A stretch of DNA of 64,000 bases, from positions 434,001-498,000 of the forward strand of contig NZ_CP073586.1 in NCBI RefSeq assembly GCF_022267555.1, in the 5' to 3' direction. Below the pieces are notes generated by a model. It had not been told where the DNA came from and did not search any database. It worked only from the letters and a program-made list of their open reading frames with translations. How positions within the stretch are numbered: the stretch's first letter is position 1; every line of letters starts with the position of its first letter. The stretch is from Proteiniphilum propionicum. GTDB lineage: Bacteria > Bacteroidota > Bacteroidia > Bacteroidales > Dysgonomonadaceae. Of this stretch, positions 36,701 through 44,977 are shown piece after piece. The position numbers were made by a program, and so were the translations under genes.

Positions 36701-36968
36701 TTTAAAAACACTGAATTTGGGATATACACTTCCTGTTTCGATCTCATCCAAACTCCAGGCTGACGACATAAAAATATATCTTTCCGGTGAAAATTTATGG
36801 ACTTGGTCACCTTTATATAAAATCACAAAAGACACGGATGTTACCAATGTGTGGAGAGCTGGGTCACAATTAACCGGTTTGGACAGCGACAATACCCGAG
36901 GTGACGGAGATGGCTATAATTATCCTACACTCGGCACAATTTCTGTGGGTTTATCCATTAACTTTTAA
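33735..36968 (+). CDS. SusC/RagA-family TonB-dependent transporter
   Basis: A 1077-residue outer-membrane transporter. A signal peptide (ending NAQDA) precedes a carboxypeptidase-regulatory-like domain (LSGVVRDVSNNPLIGVNVV) with no STN domain, so sigma/anti-sigma signalling is unlikely. The TonB-box-like segment EEVVVVGYGTAQ and the plug (VSVLKDAASASIYGARAAF) follow. The long barrel ends in SVGLSINF. The next gene, 12 bp away, is its SusD partner. SusC/SusD pairs import oligosaccharides or peptides too large for porins. The downstream sialate O-acetylesterase-like enzyme suggests acetylated glycans; the upstream Fur-box-like site suggests possible iron control. Confidence 0.96.
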   Translation: MNKLLRFKLFVLSLCFALAINAQDATLSGVVRDVSNNPLIGVNVVQKGTTKGTITNHDGEFSFQATPHSTIVFTYIGFAKQEIAWDGNSRLNVTLHEDSELLEEVVVVGYGTAQKVNLTGAVEQVTSKVFENRPITNITQGLVGVIPNLNISLTDGKPTQSPSYNVRGTTSIGQGGNALVLIDGVEGDPRMLNPNDIESVSVLKDAASASIYGARAAFGVVLITTKTASKGRTSLNYTGNLSSKRPTTVPDNIVDSYPWAKSFSDAWSNWNDDGRTPTAVNKTLSFSPEYLAEIKRRWEDPSLPRIEINPTTGAYEYYYSTDWYKELYKDSFFAQDHNVSVSGGNELASFYVSGRYNSEDGLYKYNTDTYSMYNLRARGNIQIFDWLLVDNNTEYSTMKYHQPINVGEGSNIWRNMADEGHPLAPLTNPDGTLTFPAAYTIGDRYLGKSGADLHQKIIKNKTALKADFFDKSLTLQADFTFQNTEYGHRQIRVQVPYSRYEGQIGYTGTNTNDLQERRSTTEYLATNVYANYLKSFNKKHNFEFLAGFNYEQSTYNNVTMTRNGIVYEDAKDINLALGNNINTSGGYSRWRIAGNFFRVNYNYLQRYLIEINGRYDGSSRFPSNQQWAFFPSFSAGWRLSEEAFWQVNPDVISNIKFRVSYGSLGNGSINPYTFTENFSISQSSRILGDTRPQRTSQPGVIPNTLTWETATTGNIGLDINALNNRISFTGDVYRRWTEDMYTVGPSVPAVFGTGVPKGNYASLKTTGWELSLNWMDGITLAGKPFNYNVKASLADSKAIITDYYNPDKLLTDYYVGQTIGEIWGYRVEGLFTSYEEIKSSPSQSNIPAHNTRVNHPGDLKFKNLDGDDEIYHGLNRVGDSGDKTIIGNKSPRYVFGLTLGADWNNFFFTTFFHGVGKQQWYPSTESRFWGQYNRPYNPYPRWQETKQFRPELQNFDAYLPFLSGYTASSGSRQLGMPNDRYLQNVAYIRLKTLNLGYTLPVSISSKLQADDIKIYLSGENLWTWSPLYKITKDTDVTNVWRAGSQLTGLDSDNTRGDGDGYNYPTLGTISVGLSINF

Positions 36969-36980
36969 TATTACAATCAT

Positions 36981-38735
36981 ATGAAGAAAAATATACGACA
37001 CATCTTTGCAAGCATGCTGGTCCTGACTGGATTTCTAAGCTGCGACATGGAAGAATTACCGCAGGCCACGGCTTCACGTGTAGCCATTTTTGAGTCAGCC
37101 AGCGGACTGGAACTTTATTCCAATTCCTTTTACGAAATACTGCCCACTCCATACGACGGTGTCTTTGCCATTGACGACAATTCGGATTTAGTAGCGCGCA
37201 ACGGGGTTGATACACGATTCATGCCCAATGCCCTGAGTCCTACAACAAGTGGCGGTTGGTCGTGGGGAAACCTACGCAATATCAACTATTTCATTGAGAA
37301 TGCTGAAGAAAGTACGGTACCCACAAAAGATCACTACCTGGGCCTTGCCCGCTTTTTCCGGGCTTATTTCTACTTTGACAAGGTCAAACGATTCGGAGAT
37401 GTGCCCTGGATTGATCGCACTATTGATGTTGATGATGAGGAAACCCTTTATGCTCCGAGGGATGATCGTTTTGAAGTCATGGAACATGTGTTGGAAGATT
37501 TAAATTACGCAATATCGCATATATCCGACAAGTCAGAACCTACCCGAACCCTGATTACCAGGGATGTAGCCAGAGCATTTAAAACAAGGGTATGCCTGTA
37601 TGAAGCATCCTTTAGGAAGTATCACACATCGTATGGCAAAGAGGGAACAGCCAACAAGTGGTTCGAAGAAGTTGTTAAAACAGCTGATGAAATTCAAGGA
37701 TACACATTGGTAGAAGGGCCATCTGCTTACAGGAATCTGTTTCTGCAGAAAATACCCAACAGCAACGAAGTAATTCTGGCCGTCACATTAGATGCCGATC
37801 TGCAGGTGTTTAGCTCCAGAAACAGGAGAGTTATCAGTCCTACATATGGCAACAGGCCGTCGTTAACACGCCGCTTTATCAACACCTATCTAAATATTGA
37901 CGGCACCCCTTTTACAAGTAATCCCAACTACAAGACAACTCCTTTTGCAGAAGAAGTTAAAAACAGGGATGGCCGCCTACAACAAACGATACGTATGGGA
38001 AATTATCGACGTACCGAGAACGGGGTTCCCGTTATTGCACCGCCTAACCTCGACCAAGCTTACACGGGCTACCAGATTATCAAAGGGTGTTACGACGAGC
38101 GTTTTCCTTATGACGATGAAAGCCGAAATGAAAATGCACACATTATTTTCCGTTACGCCGAGATTCTCTTGAACAAGGCCGAAGCTTTGGCTGAACTGGG
38201 AACAATGACCGATACCCAGTGGGCGTCTACCATTGGAGCCTTGAGAGCCCGTGCCGGAATTACAGGTCCTTCCCTGACACAGAAACCTGTAACAGCCGAC
38301 CCCTATATGGTGAACTTTTACAACAATAGATTTACCGATCCTGTGCTGCTAGAAGTCCTTCGGGAGCGTGCGGTAGAGATGATAACGGAAGGACTGAGGC
38401 CTGATGATTTGTCACGATGGCGCTTGGGTGAATTATTTGCTGAAGCTCCTATGAACGGAATGTATGTTCCTGCTCCAGGAGAATACGATCTTAACGAAGA
38501 CGGAGTAATGGATGTCTGTTTTTATATAGGTAAACGGCCTGCTAATGCTACAGCTTCAATCTTTGTGGATGTCACATCGGAAGGGGTTGGTAGGAGAGTT
38601 TTATCTGAAGGTGATTCCGGTGAAGTTATCTGGAATCCGGGGCAGCGGGAATGGTTAGACAAAAAGTACCTTTATCCTATTCCTGAAGCCGACAGGCTAA
38701 AAAATCCCAACTTAGGGCAAAACCCCGGTTGGTAA
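36981..38735 (+). CDS. SusD/RagB-family surface lipoprotein
   Basis: A 584-residue lipoprotein with lipobox GFLSC (Cys ~21). It forms the lid of the SusC transporter and binds the substrate outside the cell. Family features include LGLARFFRAYFYFDKVKRFGDVPW near the middle of the N-terminal half, the AEILLNKAEALAELG helix, and the C-terminal VLLEVLRERAVEMITEGLRPDD region followed by NPNLGQNPGW at the end, which is characteristic. It follows the SusC gene by 12 bp. Confidence 0.96.
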   Translation: MKKNIRHIFASMLVLTGFLSCDMEELPQATASRVAIFESASGLELYSNSFYEILPTPYDGVFAIDDNSDLVARNGVDTRFMPNALSPTTSGGWSWGNLRNINYFIENAEESTVPTKDHYLGLARFFRAYFYFDKVKRFGDVPWIDRTIDVDDEETLYAPRDDRFEVMEHVLEDLNYAISHISDKSEPTRTLITRDVARAFKTRVCLYEASFRKYHTSYGKEGTANKWFEEVVKTADEIQGYTLVEGPSAYRNLFLQKIPNSNEVILAVTLDADLQVFSSRNRRVISPTYGNRPSLTRRFINTYLNIDGTPFTSNPNYKTTPFAEEVKNRDGRLQQTIRMGNYRRTENGVPVIAPPNLDQAYTGYQIIKGCYDERFPYDDESRNENAHIIFRYAEILLNKAEALAELGTMTDTQWASTIGALRARAGITGPSLTQKPVTADPYMVNFYNNRFTDPVLLEVLRERAVEMITEGLRPDDLSRWRLGELFAEAPMNGMYVPAPGEYDLNEDGVMDVCFYIGKRPANATASIFVDVTSEGVGRRVLSEGDSGEVIWNPGQREWLDKKYLYPIPEADRLKNPNLGQNPGW

Positions 38736-38803
38736 TAGAAAATTAATCATTTAAATTGATGGGCCCGGAATACACCGGGTCCAGTCTTAAAAATAAAAGT
38801 ATA

Positions 38804-39655
38804 ATGAGAACAACAATTATTTGGGCACACCTCTTTTTATTGATTTCAATTGTCCTCTCAGCCCCCAAAAGCAAGGTGGCCAGATTCAATGTAGCCTCTT
38901 ATAACCTCCGTATGGATACCCCAAGGGACAGCATGGATTCATGGGAACACCGTAAAGATATGGTAAATGGTCTGATACGCTTTCATGATTTTGATATTTT
39001 CGGCACACAGGAAGGATTTCACCATCAGATAACGGATATAATTAAACCTGGAGATTATGCTTATACAGGAGTGGGGCGAGACGATGGCAAAGATGCCGGA
39101 GAACATTCTGCCATAATTTATAAAAAAAATAAATTTCTGGTTCTGGATAAAGGCGATTTCTGGTTCTCTGAGACTCCCGAAATCCCAGGAAAAGGATGGG
39201 ATGCCATCTGTTGTAACCGTATCTGTTCATGGGCAAAGTTCAAAGACATTATATCCGGTAAAGAGTTTTATTTCTTTAATGTACATTATGACCATCAGGG
39301 AAAAGAGGCTCGAAAACAATCATCTATATTGTTGATGAAAAAAATTCGCAAGATTGCAGCAGGTTATCCTGTAATCTGTACAGGCGATTTTAACGCGACC
39401 CCCGATTCCGAACCTATTAAAATCATTAATGAAAACGGGCTACTCAACGACTCATACAAAGTCACTCTTCAGCCTCCTTATGGTACAACCGGTACCTCCA
39501 ACTCGTTTAATATCTTTGCGAAAATGAAAAACAGAATTGATTATATCTGGATAAGTAAAGAATTTACAGTTAACAAATATGGCGTTCTGAACGATGTACA
39601 ATATGGACATTTTCCTTCCGATCATTTTCCGGTAATGATAAACGTGAGTTTTTAG
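38804..39655 (+). CDS. Secreted endonuclease/exonuclease/phosphatase-family hydrolase
   Basis: A 283-residue enzyme of the EEP fold, with a signal peptide (WAHLFLLISIVLSAP). Motifs seen: ASYNLRMDT at the start, the catalytic Glu in FGTQEG, NVHYDHQG, CTGDFNATPDSEP, and the terminal SDHFPVMI. Members cleave phosphodiester bonds in nucleic acids, phospholipids or inositol phosphates. The export signal and its place in a SusCD operon suggest it acts on an imported substrate, perhaps a phosphodiester-linked glycan. ATG 38804 was chosen because it yields the signal peptide; the frame from 38756 adds 16 unrelated residues. Confidence 0.88.
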   Translation: MRTTIIWAHLFLLISIVLSAPKSKVARFNVASYNLRMDTPRDSMDSWEHRKDMVNGLIRFHDFDIFGTQEGFHHQITDIIKPGDYAYTGVGRDDGKDAGEHSAIIYKKNKFLVLDKGDFWFSETPEIPGKGWDAICCNRICSWAKFKDIISGKEFYFFNVHYDHQGKEARKQSSILLMKKIRKIAAGYPVICTGDFNATPDSEPIKIINENGLLNDSYKVTLQPPYGTTGTSNSFNIFAKMKNRIDYIWISKEFTVNKYGVLNDVQYGHFPSDHFPVMINVSF

Positions 39656-39737
39656 GCATAACTCTTTGAAATGCTAAACAAATGCCCCTTTTGATCACCA
39701 GATATCCATTCAAACGGTAATTTTAGAAAAAAATGAC

Positions 39738-39745
39738 TATTTTTG
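39738..39745 (+). promoter_or_regulatory. -7 element before the sialate O-acetylesterase-like gene
   Basis: TATTTTTG fits TAnnTTTG. With transcription starting about 7 bp later, the ATG at 39781 has a ~30-nt leader while the ATG at 39757 would have almost none, which favours the later start. Confidence 0.45.
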
Positions 39746-39780
39746 CTCATAATTAAATGAAAAAAAAATATTCACATGTC

Positions 39781-41199
39781 ATGAAAAAAATTACAAAACG
39801 AGTATGTCTTATTTTATTGCTGTCTTCTGCCCTGTTCTCATTGAACGCGGAAATCAGAATGCCGGCCATTTTTGGTGATAATATGGTATTGCAGCAACAA
39901 TCGGAGGCTGCAATCTGGGGCTGGGCAAAAGCAAACACCTCCGTACGGGTAACCACCTCCTGGAACAAGAAAAGCTATTCGGCGAAAAGTGACGGACAAG
40001 GGTATTGGAAACTGAAGGTAAAGACACCGGCAGCAGGCTATACACCCTATACCATCACCATAAGCGACGGCAAAGCGGTCACATTGAATAATATCCTGAT
40101 CGGAGAAGTATGGGTCTGTTCGGGGCAATCCAACATGGAGATGCCGATGAAGGGATTTGGAAACCAACCGATCGAGGGAGGGCCGGAAGCTATTGCCACT
40201 TCCAGGAATCACGGCATCCGTTGCTTCACCATGAAAAAGGCTTCCAAGTCAGCCCCTCAGACCGACGGTGAAGGCTACTGGGAGGTTGCGGGGCCGGAGA
40301 CAACACCGGATTTCACGGCGACAGGCTATTACTTCGGCCGCTTGCTGAATCAGACGCTGGACGTTCCTGTCGGACTGATCCACACCAGCTGGGGAGGTTC
40401 GCGCATCGAAGCATGGATGACGCCTTCTTCCATCAAAAGCGTGATCCCCGACGTTCAGATACCCGCGACCGACGCCGACATAAAATCACAGAACGGGACA
40501 CCCACCGTATTATATAACGGTATGCTGCATCCTATCGTAGGGTATGGTATACGCGGCGCTATCTGGTATCAGGGCGAAGCCAACCGGGGTGAACCGGACA
40601 GATACGTGGAGCTGTTTGACAGGATGGTGCGCGAATGGCGTACGATCTGGGAAGTGGGCGAATTTCCGTTTTATTACTGTCAAATTGCTCCTTTCAACTA
40701 CGGAGGCGGGTTTAACTCTGCCTTTATTCGCGAAGCACAGGCCAAAGGGATGAAGACCACACCCAACACGGGAATGGCCGTCCTGATGGATTCGGACAGT
40801 CCCGGTTGCATTCATCCGCCTAAAAAGAAATATGCCGGTGAGCGCTTGGCGCTTTGGGCACTGGCGAAAACATACGGTATGGACAAGATGCATTACCGCA
40901 GTCCGGAAATTCAGTCCTTAACCGTGGACGGACGAGTAGCCATTCTCACGATGGACATTCCTTCCAGCCCGGGACTCACCACGCACGGGAAAGAGATCCT
41001 ACAGTTTCAGGTTGCCGGAGATAACAAATGGTTCCATCCGGCCAAGGCGGCTGTTGCCGGTAACCGGATTTATGTTTTCTCACCCAACGTGGAAAAACCG
41101 GTAGCTGTTCGTTACTGTTTTAACGACACCGAAGCAACGGAAATATTCACAGTGGAAGGAAACCTTCCAATTTCTTCTTTCCGTACCGATGACTGGTAA
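39781..41199 (+). CDS. Sialate O-acetylesterase-like SGNH hydrolase
   Basis: A 472-residue secreted esterase of the SASA family. A clear signal peptide begins the protein (VCLILLLSSALFSLNA). The nucleophile Ser is in VWVCSGQSNMEMPM. The block GAIWYQGEANRGEP carries the family's oxyanion-hole residues, and the Asp/His pair probably lies in DSDSPGCIHPPKK. Enzymes of this family remove acetyl groups from sialic acids, xylan or other glycans. It has its own promoter-like element yet follows the SusCD-EEP genes in the same direction. ATG 39757 is an alternative that adds eight residues. Its GC content looks higher than its neighbours', which may mean a different origin. Confidence 0.88.
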   Translation: MKKITKRVCLILLLSSALFSLNAEIRMPAIFGDNMVLQQQSEAAIWGWAKANTSVRVTTSWNKKSYSAKSDGQGYWKLKVKTPAAGYTPYTITISDGKAVTLNNILIGEVWVCSGQSNMEMPMKGFGNQPIEGGPEAIATSRNHGIRCFTMKKASKSAPQTDGEGYWEVAGPETTPDFTATGYYFGRLLNQTLDVPVGLIHTSWGGSRIEAWMTPSSIKSVIPDVQIPATDADIKSQNGTPTVLYNGMLHPIVGYGIRGAIWYQGEANRGEPDRYVELFDRMVREWRTIWEVGEFPFYYCQIAPFNYGGGFNSAFIREAQAKGMKTTPNTGMAVLMDSDSPGCIHPPKKKYAGERLALWALAKTYGMDKMHYRSPEIQSLTVDGRVAILTMDIPSSPGLTTHGKEILQFQVAGDNKWFHPAKAAVAGNRIYVFSPNVEKPVAVRYCFNDTEATEIFTVEGNLPISSFRTDDW

Positions 41200-41304
41200 A
41201 CAGTGATTCGAAATAATACTGTCCTCAGGTTGCTTCAAAAGATAAATAACTGAAAACCGGCTAAAAAAAGAGGTGGTGGCTTAAAAAATTTACACCCCAT
41301 AACG

Positions 41305-41335
41305 TTGATGTTTATATTTATATTTTATAACTTTG
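41305..41335 (+). promoter_or_regulatory. Promoter of rpsU
   Basis: TTG at 41305-41307 and TAACTTTG at 41328-41335, separated by 20 bp, match the Bacteroidota -33/-7 promoter. Transcription from here would give a leader of about 260 nt before rpsU. Confidence 0.7.
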
Positions 41336-41341
41336 CAGCCC

Positions 41342-41600
41342 AAACAGAAGGGAGGTTATTGAAACACTCAGAAACAGATAAATATTTTATATCTATTTAC
41401 ATTACGGATCATTGGTCCCAAAAGCCAGGGTAAATATTATGGATTACCCGACAGAATATTCGTGCATGAAGTAAAGGTATAGGGACCATTGTACATGATT
41501 TGGTGTTTTTCCACAGTAACAAAATTGGGAACACTAATCATCCCGTAAGTTTTCAAGAAACAATAATCTCAAAACAAATTTCAAAAAAATCAATTTTCAA
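41342..41600 (+). ncRNA. Structured leader RNA of rpsU (candidate cis-regulator)
   Basis: This ~260-nt region between promoter and rpsU can fold in several nested pairs. TGGTCCC (41413-41419) pairs with GGGACCA (41482-41488), and the stem extends through ATCAT/ATGAT (41408-41412, 41495-41499) across a 6-nt bulge. Inside is a GGGTAA/TTACCC hairpin (41428-41449). TTACGG (41402-41407) can pair with CCGTAA (41543-41548). A Shine-Dalgarno-like GGAGGT sits at 41351-41356. It may control S21 synthesis, or be a separate small RNA. The pairing was found by eye; no family match is claimed. Confidence 0.45.
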
Positions 41601-41603
41601 ACT

Positions 41604-41795
41604 ATGATAGTAGTACAACTGAAAGAAGGCGAAAACATTGAAAGAGCCTTGAAAAAATTTAAACGTAAATATGAAAAAACTGGCGTGGTAAAAGAACTTC
41701 GCGGCCGTCAGGCCTATACAAAGCCTTCGGTAAAAAAGCGCAAATCAAAACAACACGCCATTTATGTACAGCAAATGCAACAAAATGAAGAATAA
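41604..41795 (+). CDS. rpsU: Ribosomal protein bS21
   Basis: A 63-residue basic protein of the small ribosomal subunit. It begins MIVVQLKEGENIERALKKFK and has the conserved KYEKTGVVKELRGRQ stretch and the basic tail KPSVKKRKSKQ. S21 sits next to the 3' end of 16S rRNA; in Bacteroidota it helps hide the anti-Shine-Dalgarno sequence. The start codon has no Shine-Dalgarno sequence of its own, in contrast to the long structured leader upstream. Confidence 0.96.
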   Translation: MIVVQLKEGENIERALKKFKRKYEKTGVVKELRGRQAYTKPSVKKRKSKQHAIYVQQMQQNEE

Positions 41796-41839
41796 TTTTC
41801 TTATCTTCGTAGTCACATCCATTCAGGGATAGGTGCGGC

Positions 41840-42730
41840 ATGTGGAAAGAAAAATTCATAAAATATCTCCGTTATGAGAAGAACTATTCCTCTCTAACGG
41901 AGATTGCTTATTTAAAAGACCTTACACAGTTCGAGGAATTTATAACAGAAATATGTGGGGAATTCAACCCGGCTAATATTGATAGCGACCTTATACGTAT
42001 ATGGATGAGCAGGCTGATGGAACAGAAATTGAAAGCCCGTTCGGTAAACAGGAAACTAAGCGCGGTGAAGTCGTTTTTCCGATACCTGAAAAAGAACGAA
42101 GTAATCGCCCGAAATCCCGCCGAAGCCGTTGCAGGGCCGAAAGCCTCAAAAAGGCTTCCATCTTTTGTAAACGACCGGGAGATGACACAAGTAATTGATG
42201 ATTCACTTGATTATACCGATGATTTTCGTGGGCATCGCGACAGGTTCATTATTGAACTGTTATATCTTACCGGGATGCGGCGTGCCGAGCTGATTGCCCT
42301 GAAAGACAGCGACGTTGATCTCTCTTCATGCACGCTTCGTGTAACAGGAAAACGTAATAAACAGCGTATTATACCTTTTTCTGACGATACAAGAGAAAAA
42401 ATTAAAAATTACATTCAGATAAGAGACGCCGAAATAGAGAACAAATCTCCTTTTCTGTTTGTTAAAGAAGATGGAGCACCTTTATATCCTAAACTGGTTT
42501 ATAACATAGTTAATGAACATCTCAGCAACATCCCCACTTTATCAAAAAAAAGTCCGCACGTGCTACGGCACTCTTTTGCCACCGAAATGTTGAATAACGG
42601 TGCAGAGATTAATGTGGTAAAGGAACTGCTGGGGCACTCAAGCCTTGCTTCAACAGAGGTCTATACACACGTTACATTTGAAGAATTGAAAAAAGCTTAT
42701 CATAACGCTCACCCAAGAGCAAAAAAATGA
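41840..42730 (+). CDS. Tyrosine recombinase, XerC/XerD type
   Basis: A 296-residue site-specific recombinase. The N-terminal SAM-like DNA-binding domain spans ~1-85 (FIKYLRYEKNYSSLTEIAYL, then VNRKLSAVKSFFRYLKKN). The catalytic domain carries Arg in YLTGMRRAELIAL, the HxxR motif in HVLRHSFATEML, His in LLGHSSLAS and the nucleophile Tyr in TEVYTHVT. Its length and its place between rpsU and hpf, a conserved arrangement in Bacteroidales as I recall it, point to a housekeeping Xer protein for resolving chromosome dimers rather than a phage integrase. Confidence 0.93.
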   Translation: MWKEKFIKYLRYEKNYSSLTEIAYLKDLTQFEEFITEICGEFNPANIDSDLIRIWMSRLMEQKLKARSVNRKLSAVKSFFRYLKKNEVIARNPAEAVAGPKASKRLPSFVNDREMTQVIDDSLDYTDDFRGHRDRFIIELLYLTGMRRAELIALKDSDVDLSSCTLRVTGKRNKQRIIPFSDDTREKIKNYIQIRDAEIENKSPFLFVKEDGAPLYPKLVYNIVNEHLSNIPTLSKKSPHVLRHSFATEMLNNGAEINVVKELLGHSSLASTEVYTHVTFEELKKAYHNAHPRAKK

Positions 42731-42736
42731 AGGAGG
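42730..42736 (+). promoter_or_regulatory. Strong Shine-Dalgarno sequence of hpf
   Basis: AAGGAGG pairs fully with the anti-Shine-Dalgarno end of 16S rRNA and is 6 nt from the ATG. Neighbouring genes lack such a site. Confidence 0.8.
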
Positions 42737-42742
42737 AAAAGT

Positions 42743-43039
42743 ATGGAACTAACAATTCAATCTGTAAATTTTGACGCTACCGACCAGCTGAAAGCGTTCA
42801 TTGAGAAAAAAATTAAAAAACTGGAGCGATTCACCGATGATATTATCCAAGCTGAAGTAATCCTCAGGGTGGTAAAACCGGAAACTGCAAATAATAAAGA
42901 TGCAGCAGTGAAATTAAACCTCAGACACAGAGAAGCATTTGCAAACAAAAAAGCCGATTCATTTGAAGAAGCCATAGATCTATGCGCTATGGCGATAGAA
43001 AAACAAATAATTAAAACCAAAGAAAAAAAGGAGAGATGA
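42743..43039 (+). CDS. hpf: Ribosome hibernation-promoting factor (short HPF/RaiA family)
   Basis: A 98-residue protein that binds the decoding centre of idle ribosomes and blocks translation. It shows the beta-alpha-beta-beta-beta-alpha pattern (MELTIQSVNFDATDQLKAFI, VILRVVKPETANNKDAAVKL, FEEAIDLCAMAIEKQIIKTK). It lacks the C-terminal dimerisation domain of long HPF. The gene follows the recombinase gene by 12 bp and has a canonical Shine-Dalgarno sequence, AAGGAGG at 42730-42736, 6 nt before the ATG, which is rare in Bacteroidota. Confidence 0.93.
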   Translation: MELTIQSVNFDATDQLKAFIEKKIKKLERFTDDIIQAEVILRVVKPETANNKDAAVKLNLRHREAFANKKADSFEEAIDLCAMAIEKQIIKTKEKKER

Positions 43040-43061
43040 CGCCAAAAAATTAAGATAAATG

Positions 43062-43093
43062 TTTTGGCATCAAAAAAAATATCACTACCTTTG
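43062..43093 (+). promoter_or_regulatory. Promoter of the tRNA cluster
   Basis: TTTTG at 43062-43066 and TACCTTTG at 43086-43093, with 19 bp between them, form a complete Bacteroidota promoter 53 bp upstream of the first tRNA. Confidence 0.75.
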
Positions 43094-43146
43094 CGACCGT
43101 TTCTCTCCTAAAAAATGGAGGGAAGCGGTTAATATCAAGAAAATAA

Positions 43147-43220
43147 GCCTCTTTAGCTCAGTTGGCCAGAGCACGTGATTTGTAATCTCGGGGTCGTTGG
43201 TTCGAATCCGACAAGAGGCT
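43147..43220 (+). tRNA. tRNA-Thr (TGT)
   Basis: Seven-base acceptor stem GCCTCTT/AAGAGGC, D-arm TAGCTCAG, anticodon loop TTTGTAA giving TGT, T-arm with GGTTCGAATCC. The CCA end is not encoded. First of four tandem tRNAs upstream of tuf. Confidence 0.95.
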
Positions 43221-43230
43221 CAAGTTTTTA

Positions 43231-43313
43231 GGGCAGTTACCAGAGTGGCCAAATGGGGCTGACTGTAACTCAGCTGGCTTACGCCTTCGGTGGTTCGAAT
43301 CCATCACTGCCCA
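43231..43313 (+). tRNA. tRNA-Tyr (GTA)
   Basis: Acceptor stem GGGCAGT/ACTGCCC, anticodon stem CTGACT..ACTCAG around GTA, a long class II variable arm (CTGGCTTACGCCTTCGG region) and a standard T-arm. The 83-nt length fits tRNA-Tyr. Confidence 0.95.
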
Positions 43314-43401
43314 CAAAATTGTAAGTGTGAGCAAATGCTCAATATGCAAAAGCAATAATCATTTGCAAATGTGCATATTAAAAAATTTGCACATTAATAC
43401 T

Positions 43402-43474
43402 GCGGAAGTAGCTCAGTTGATAGAGCATTAGCCTTCCAAGCTGAGGGTCGCGGGTTTGAGTCCCGTCTTCCGCT
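43402..43474 (+). tRNA. tRNA-Gly (TCC)
   Basis: Acceptor stem GCGGAAG/CTTCCGC, D-arm TAGCTCAGTTGATAGAGC, anticodon TCC in GCCTTCCAAGC, T-arm CGGGTTTGAGTCCCG. Confidence 0.95.
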
Positions 43475-43541
43475 CTATAGCGTGTAAAAAACCTCCTGTC
43501 GGGAGGGATCCCGGCACTTGTTGGGAAGTGACGCTCTTATT

Positions 43542-43613
<72 letters not shown>

Positions 43614-43734
43614 CAATTACAAATGATCGGCATTTCGTCAAGATAAAGGAGTGTGCCTGTGTCTTGAGATTTACTGTTTACGACAATAGAGACGAAAATA
43701 CAATTTTTATTTACACTAATTAATAGTACATTTT

Positions 43735-44922
43735 ATGGCAAAAGAACATTTTAACCGGACGAAACCGCATGTAAACATCGGTACAATAGGTCACGTTGAC
43801 CACGGTAAAACTACCTTAACGGCTGCAATCACAACCGTATTAGGTAAAAAAGGATTCTCGCAGGTTCGTTCGTTCGATTCAATCGACAACGCTCCAGAAG
43901 AGAAAGAGAGAGGTATAACCATTAATACTTCACACGTTGAATACGAAACTGAAAATCGTCACTATGCTCACGTTGACTGTCCCGGCCACGCCGACTATGT
44001 GAAGAACATGGTTACAGGTGCTGCCCAGATGGACGGTGCAATAATTGTAGTTGCAGCAACTGACGGTCCGATGCCCCAGACACGTGAGCACATCCTTTTG
44101 GCCCGTCAGGTAAACGTTCCCAGACTGGTTGTTTTTATGAACAAGGTTGACCTGGTTGACGACGAGGAGATGCTGGAATTGGTTGAAATGGAAATGCGAG
44201 AACTGCTCTCATTCTACAACTTCGACGGAGACAACACGCCCATTATCAGAGGTTCAGCACTTGGCGGTTTGAATGGCGAGCCCAAATGGGAAGAAAAGAT
44301 CATGGAGTTAATGAACGCTGTTGACACTTGGATTCCACTGCCTCCGCGCGATGTGGACAAACCTTTCCTTATGCCGGTTGAAGACGTATTTTCTATCACC
44401 GGACGTGGAACCGTTGCTACAGGCCGTATAGAAACAGGTATTATTAAAACCGGCGAAGAGGTTCAGATTATCGGTCTTGGAGCAGAAGGCAGGAAATCTG
44501 TTGTTACAGGTGTGGAAATGTTCCGCAAGATTCTCGACGAAGGCCAGGCTGGTGACAACGTAGGGTTGCTACTCCGCGGCATCGAAAAAGATGAAATCAA
44601 GCGCGGTATGGTTCTCTCTCACCCGGGCAAGGTTAAACCTCACTCTAAATTCAAAGCTGAGGTATATATTCTGAAGAAAGAAGAAGGAGGACGTCATACT
44701 CCGTTCCACAACCATTACCGTCCTCAGTTCTATATACGCACACTCGACGTTACCGGAGAGATTCAGTTGCCCGAAGGCGTAGAAATGGTTATGCCGGGCG
44801 ACAACGTAACCATCGAGGTAGATCTCATCTATCCTGTTGCATGTAACATTGGTCTTCGTTTCGCTATACGCGAAGGTGGCCGCACGGTTGGTGCAGGACA
44901 GATTACGGAGCTGATCGATTAA
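43735..44922 (+). CDS. tuf: Elongation factor Tu
   Basis: A 395-residue GTPase that brings aminoacyl-tRNA to the ribosome. G-motifs are GHVDHGKT (19-26), the effector-loop [20 protein letters not shown] and NKVDLVDD. Domains 2 and 3 are complete and end [13 protein letters not shown]. It lies downstream of four tRNA genes and upstream of tRNA-Trp and secE, the usual order. Length is normal for the family. Confidence 0.99.
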   Translation: MAKEHFNRTKPHVNIGTIGHVDHGKTTLTAAITTVLGKKGFSQVRSFDSIDNAPEEKERGITINTSHVEYETENRHYAHVDCPGHADYVKNMVTGAAQMDGAIIVVAATDGPMPQTREHILLARQVNVPRLVVFMNKVDLVDDEEMLELVEMEMRELLSFYNFDGDNTPIIRGSALGGLNGEPKWEEKIMELMNAVDTWIPLPPRDVDKPFLMPVEDVFSITGRGTVATGRIETGIIKTGEEVQIIGLGAEGRKSVVTGVEMFRKILDEGQAGDNVGLLLRGIEKDEIKRGMVLSHPGKVKPHSKFKAEVYILKKEEGGRHTPFHNHYRPQFYIRTLDVTGEIQLPEGVEMVMPGDNVTIEVDLIYPVACNIGLRFAIREGGRTVGAGQITELID

Positions 44923-44977
44923 TAACAACTGCTCTGCTGGCATCCGGCTTCCGGATTGTCAGAAGACAACAATAAAG

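Noticed and set aside
41359-41433. 24-codon TTG-started leader peptide before rpsU
   Set aside because: The start codon is only 3 nt from the GGAGG core, closer than functional sites usually are, and the peptide shows no known leader pattern. Kept only as a note within the rpsU leader finding.
41840-42730. Phage or transposon integrase
   Set aside because: The recombinase sits between rpsU and hpf with short gaps, has Xer length, and no att-like repeats or cargo surround it.
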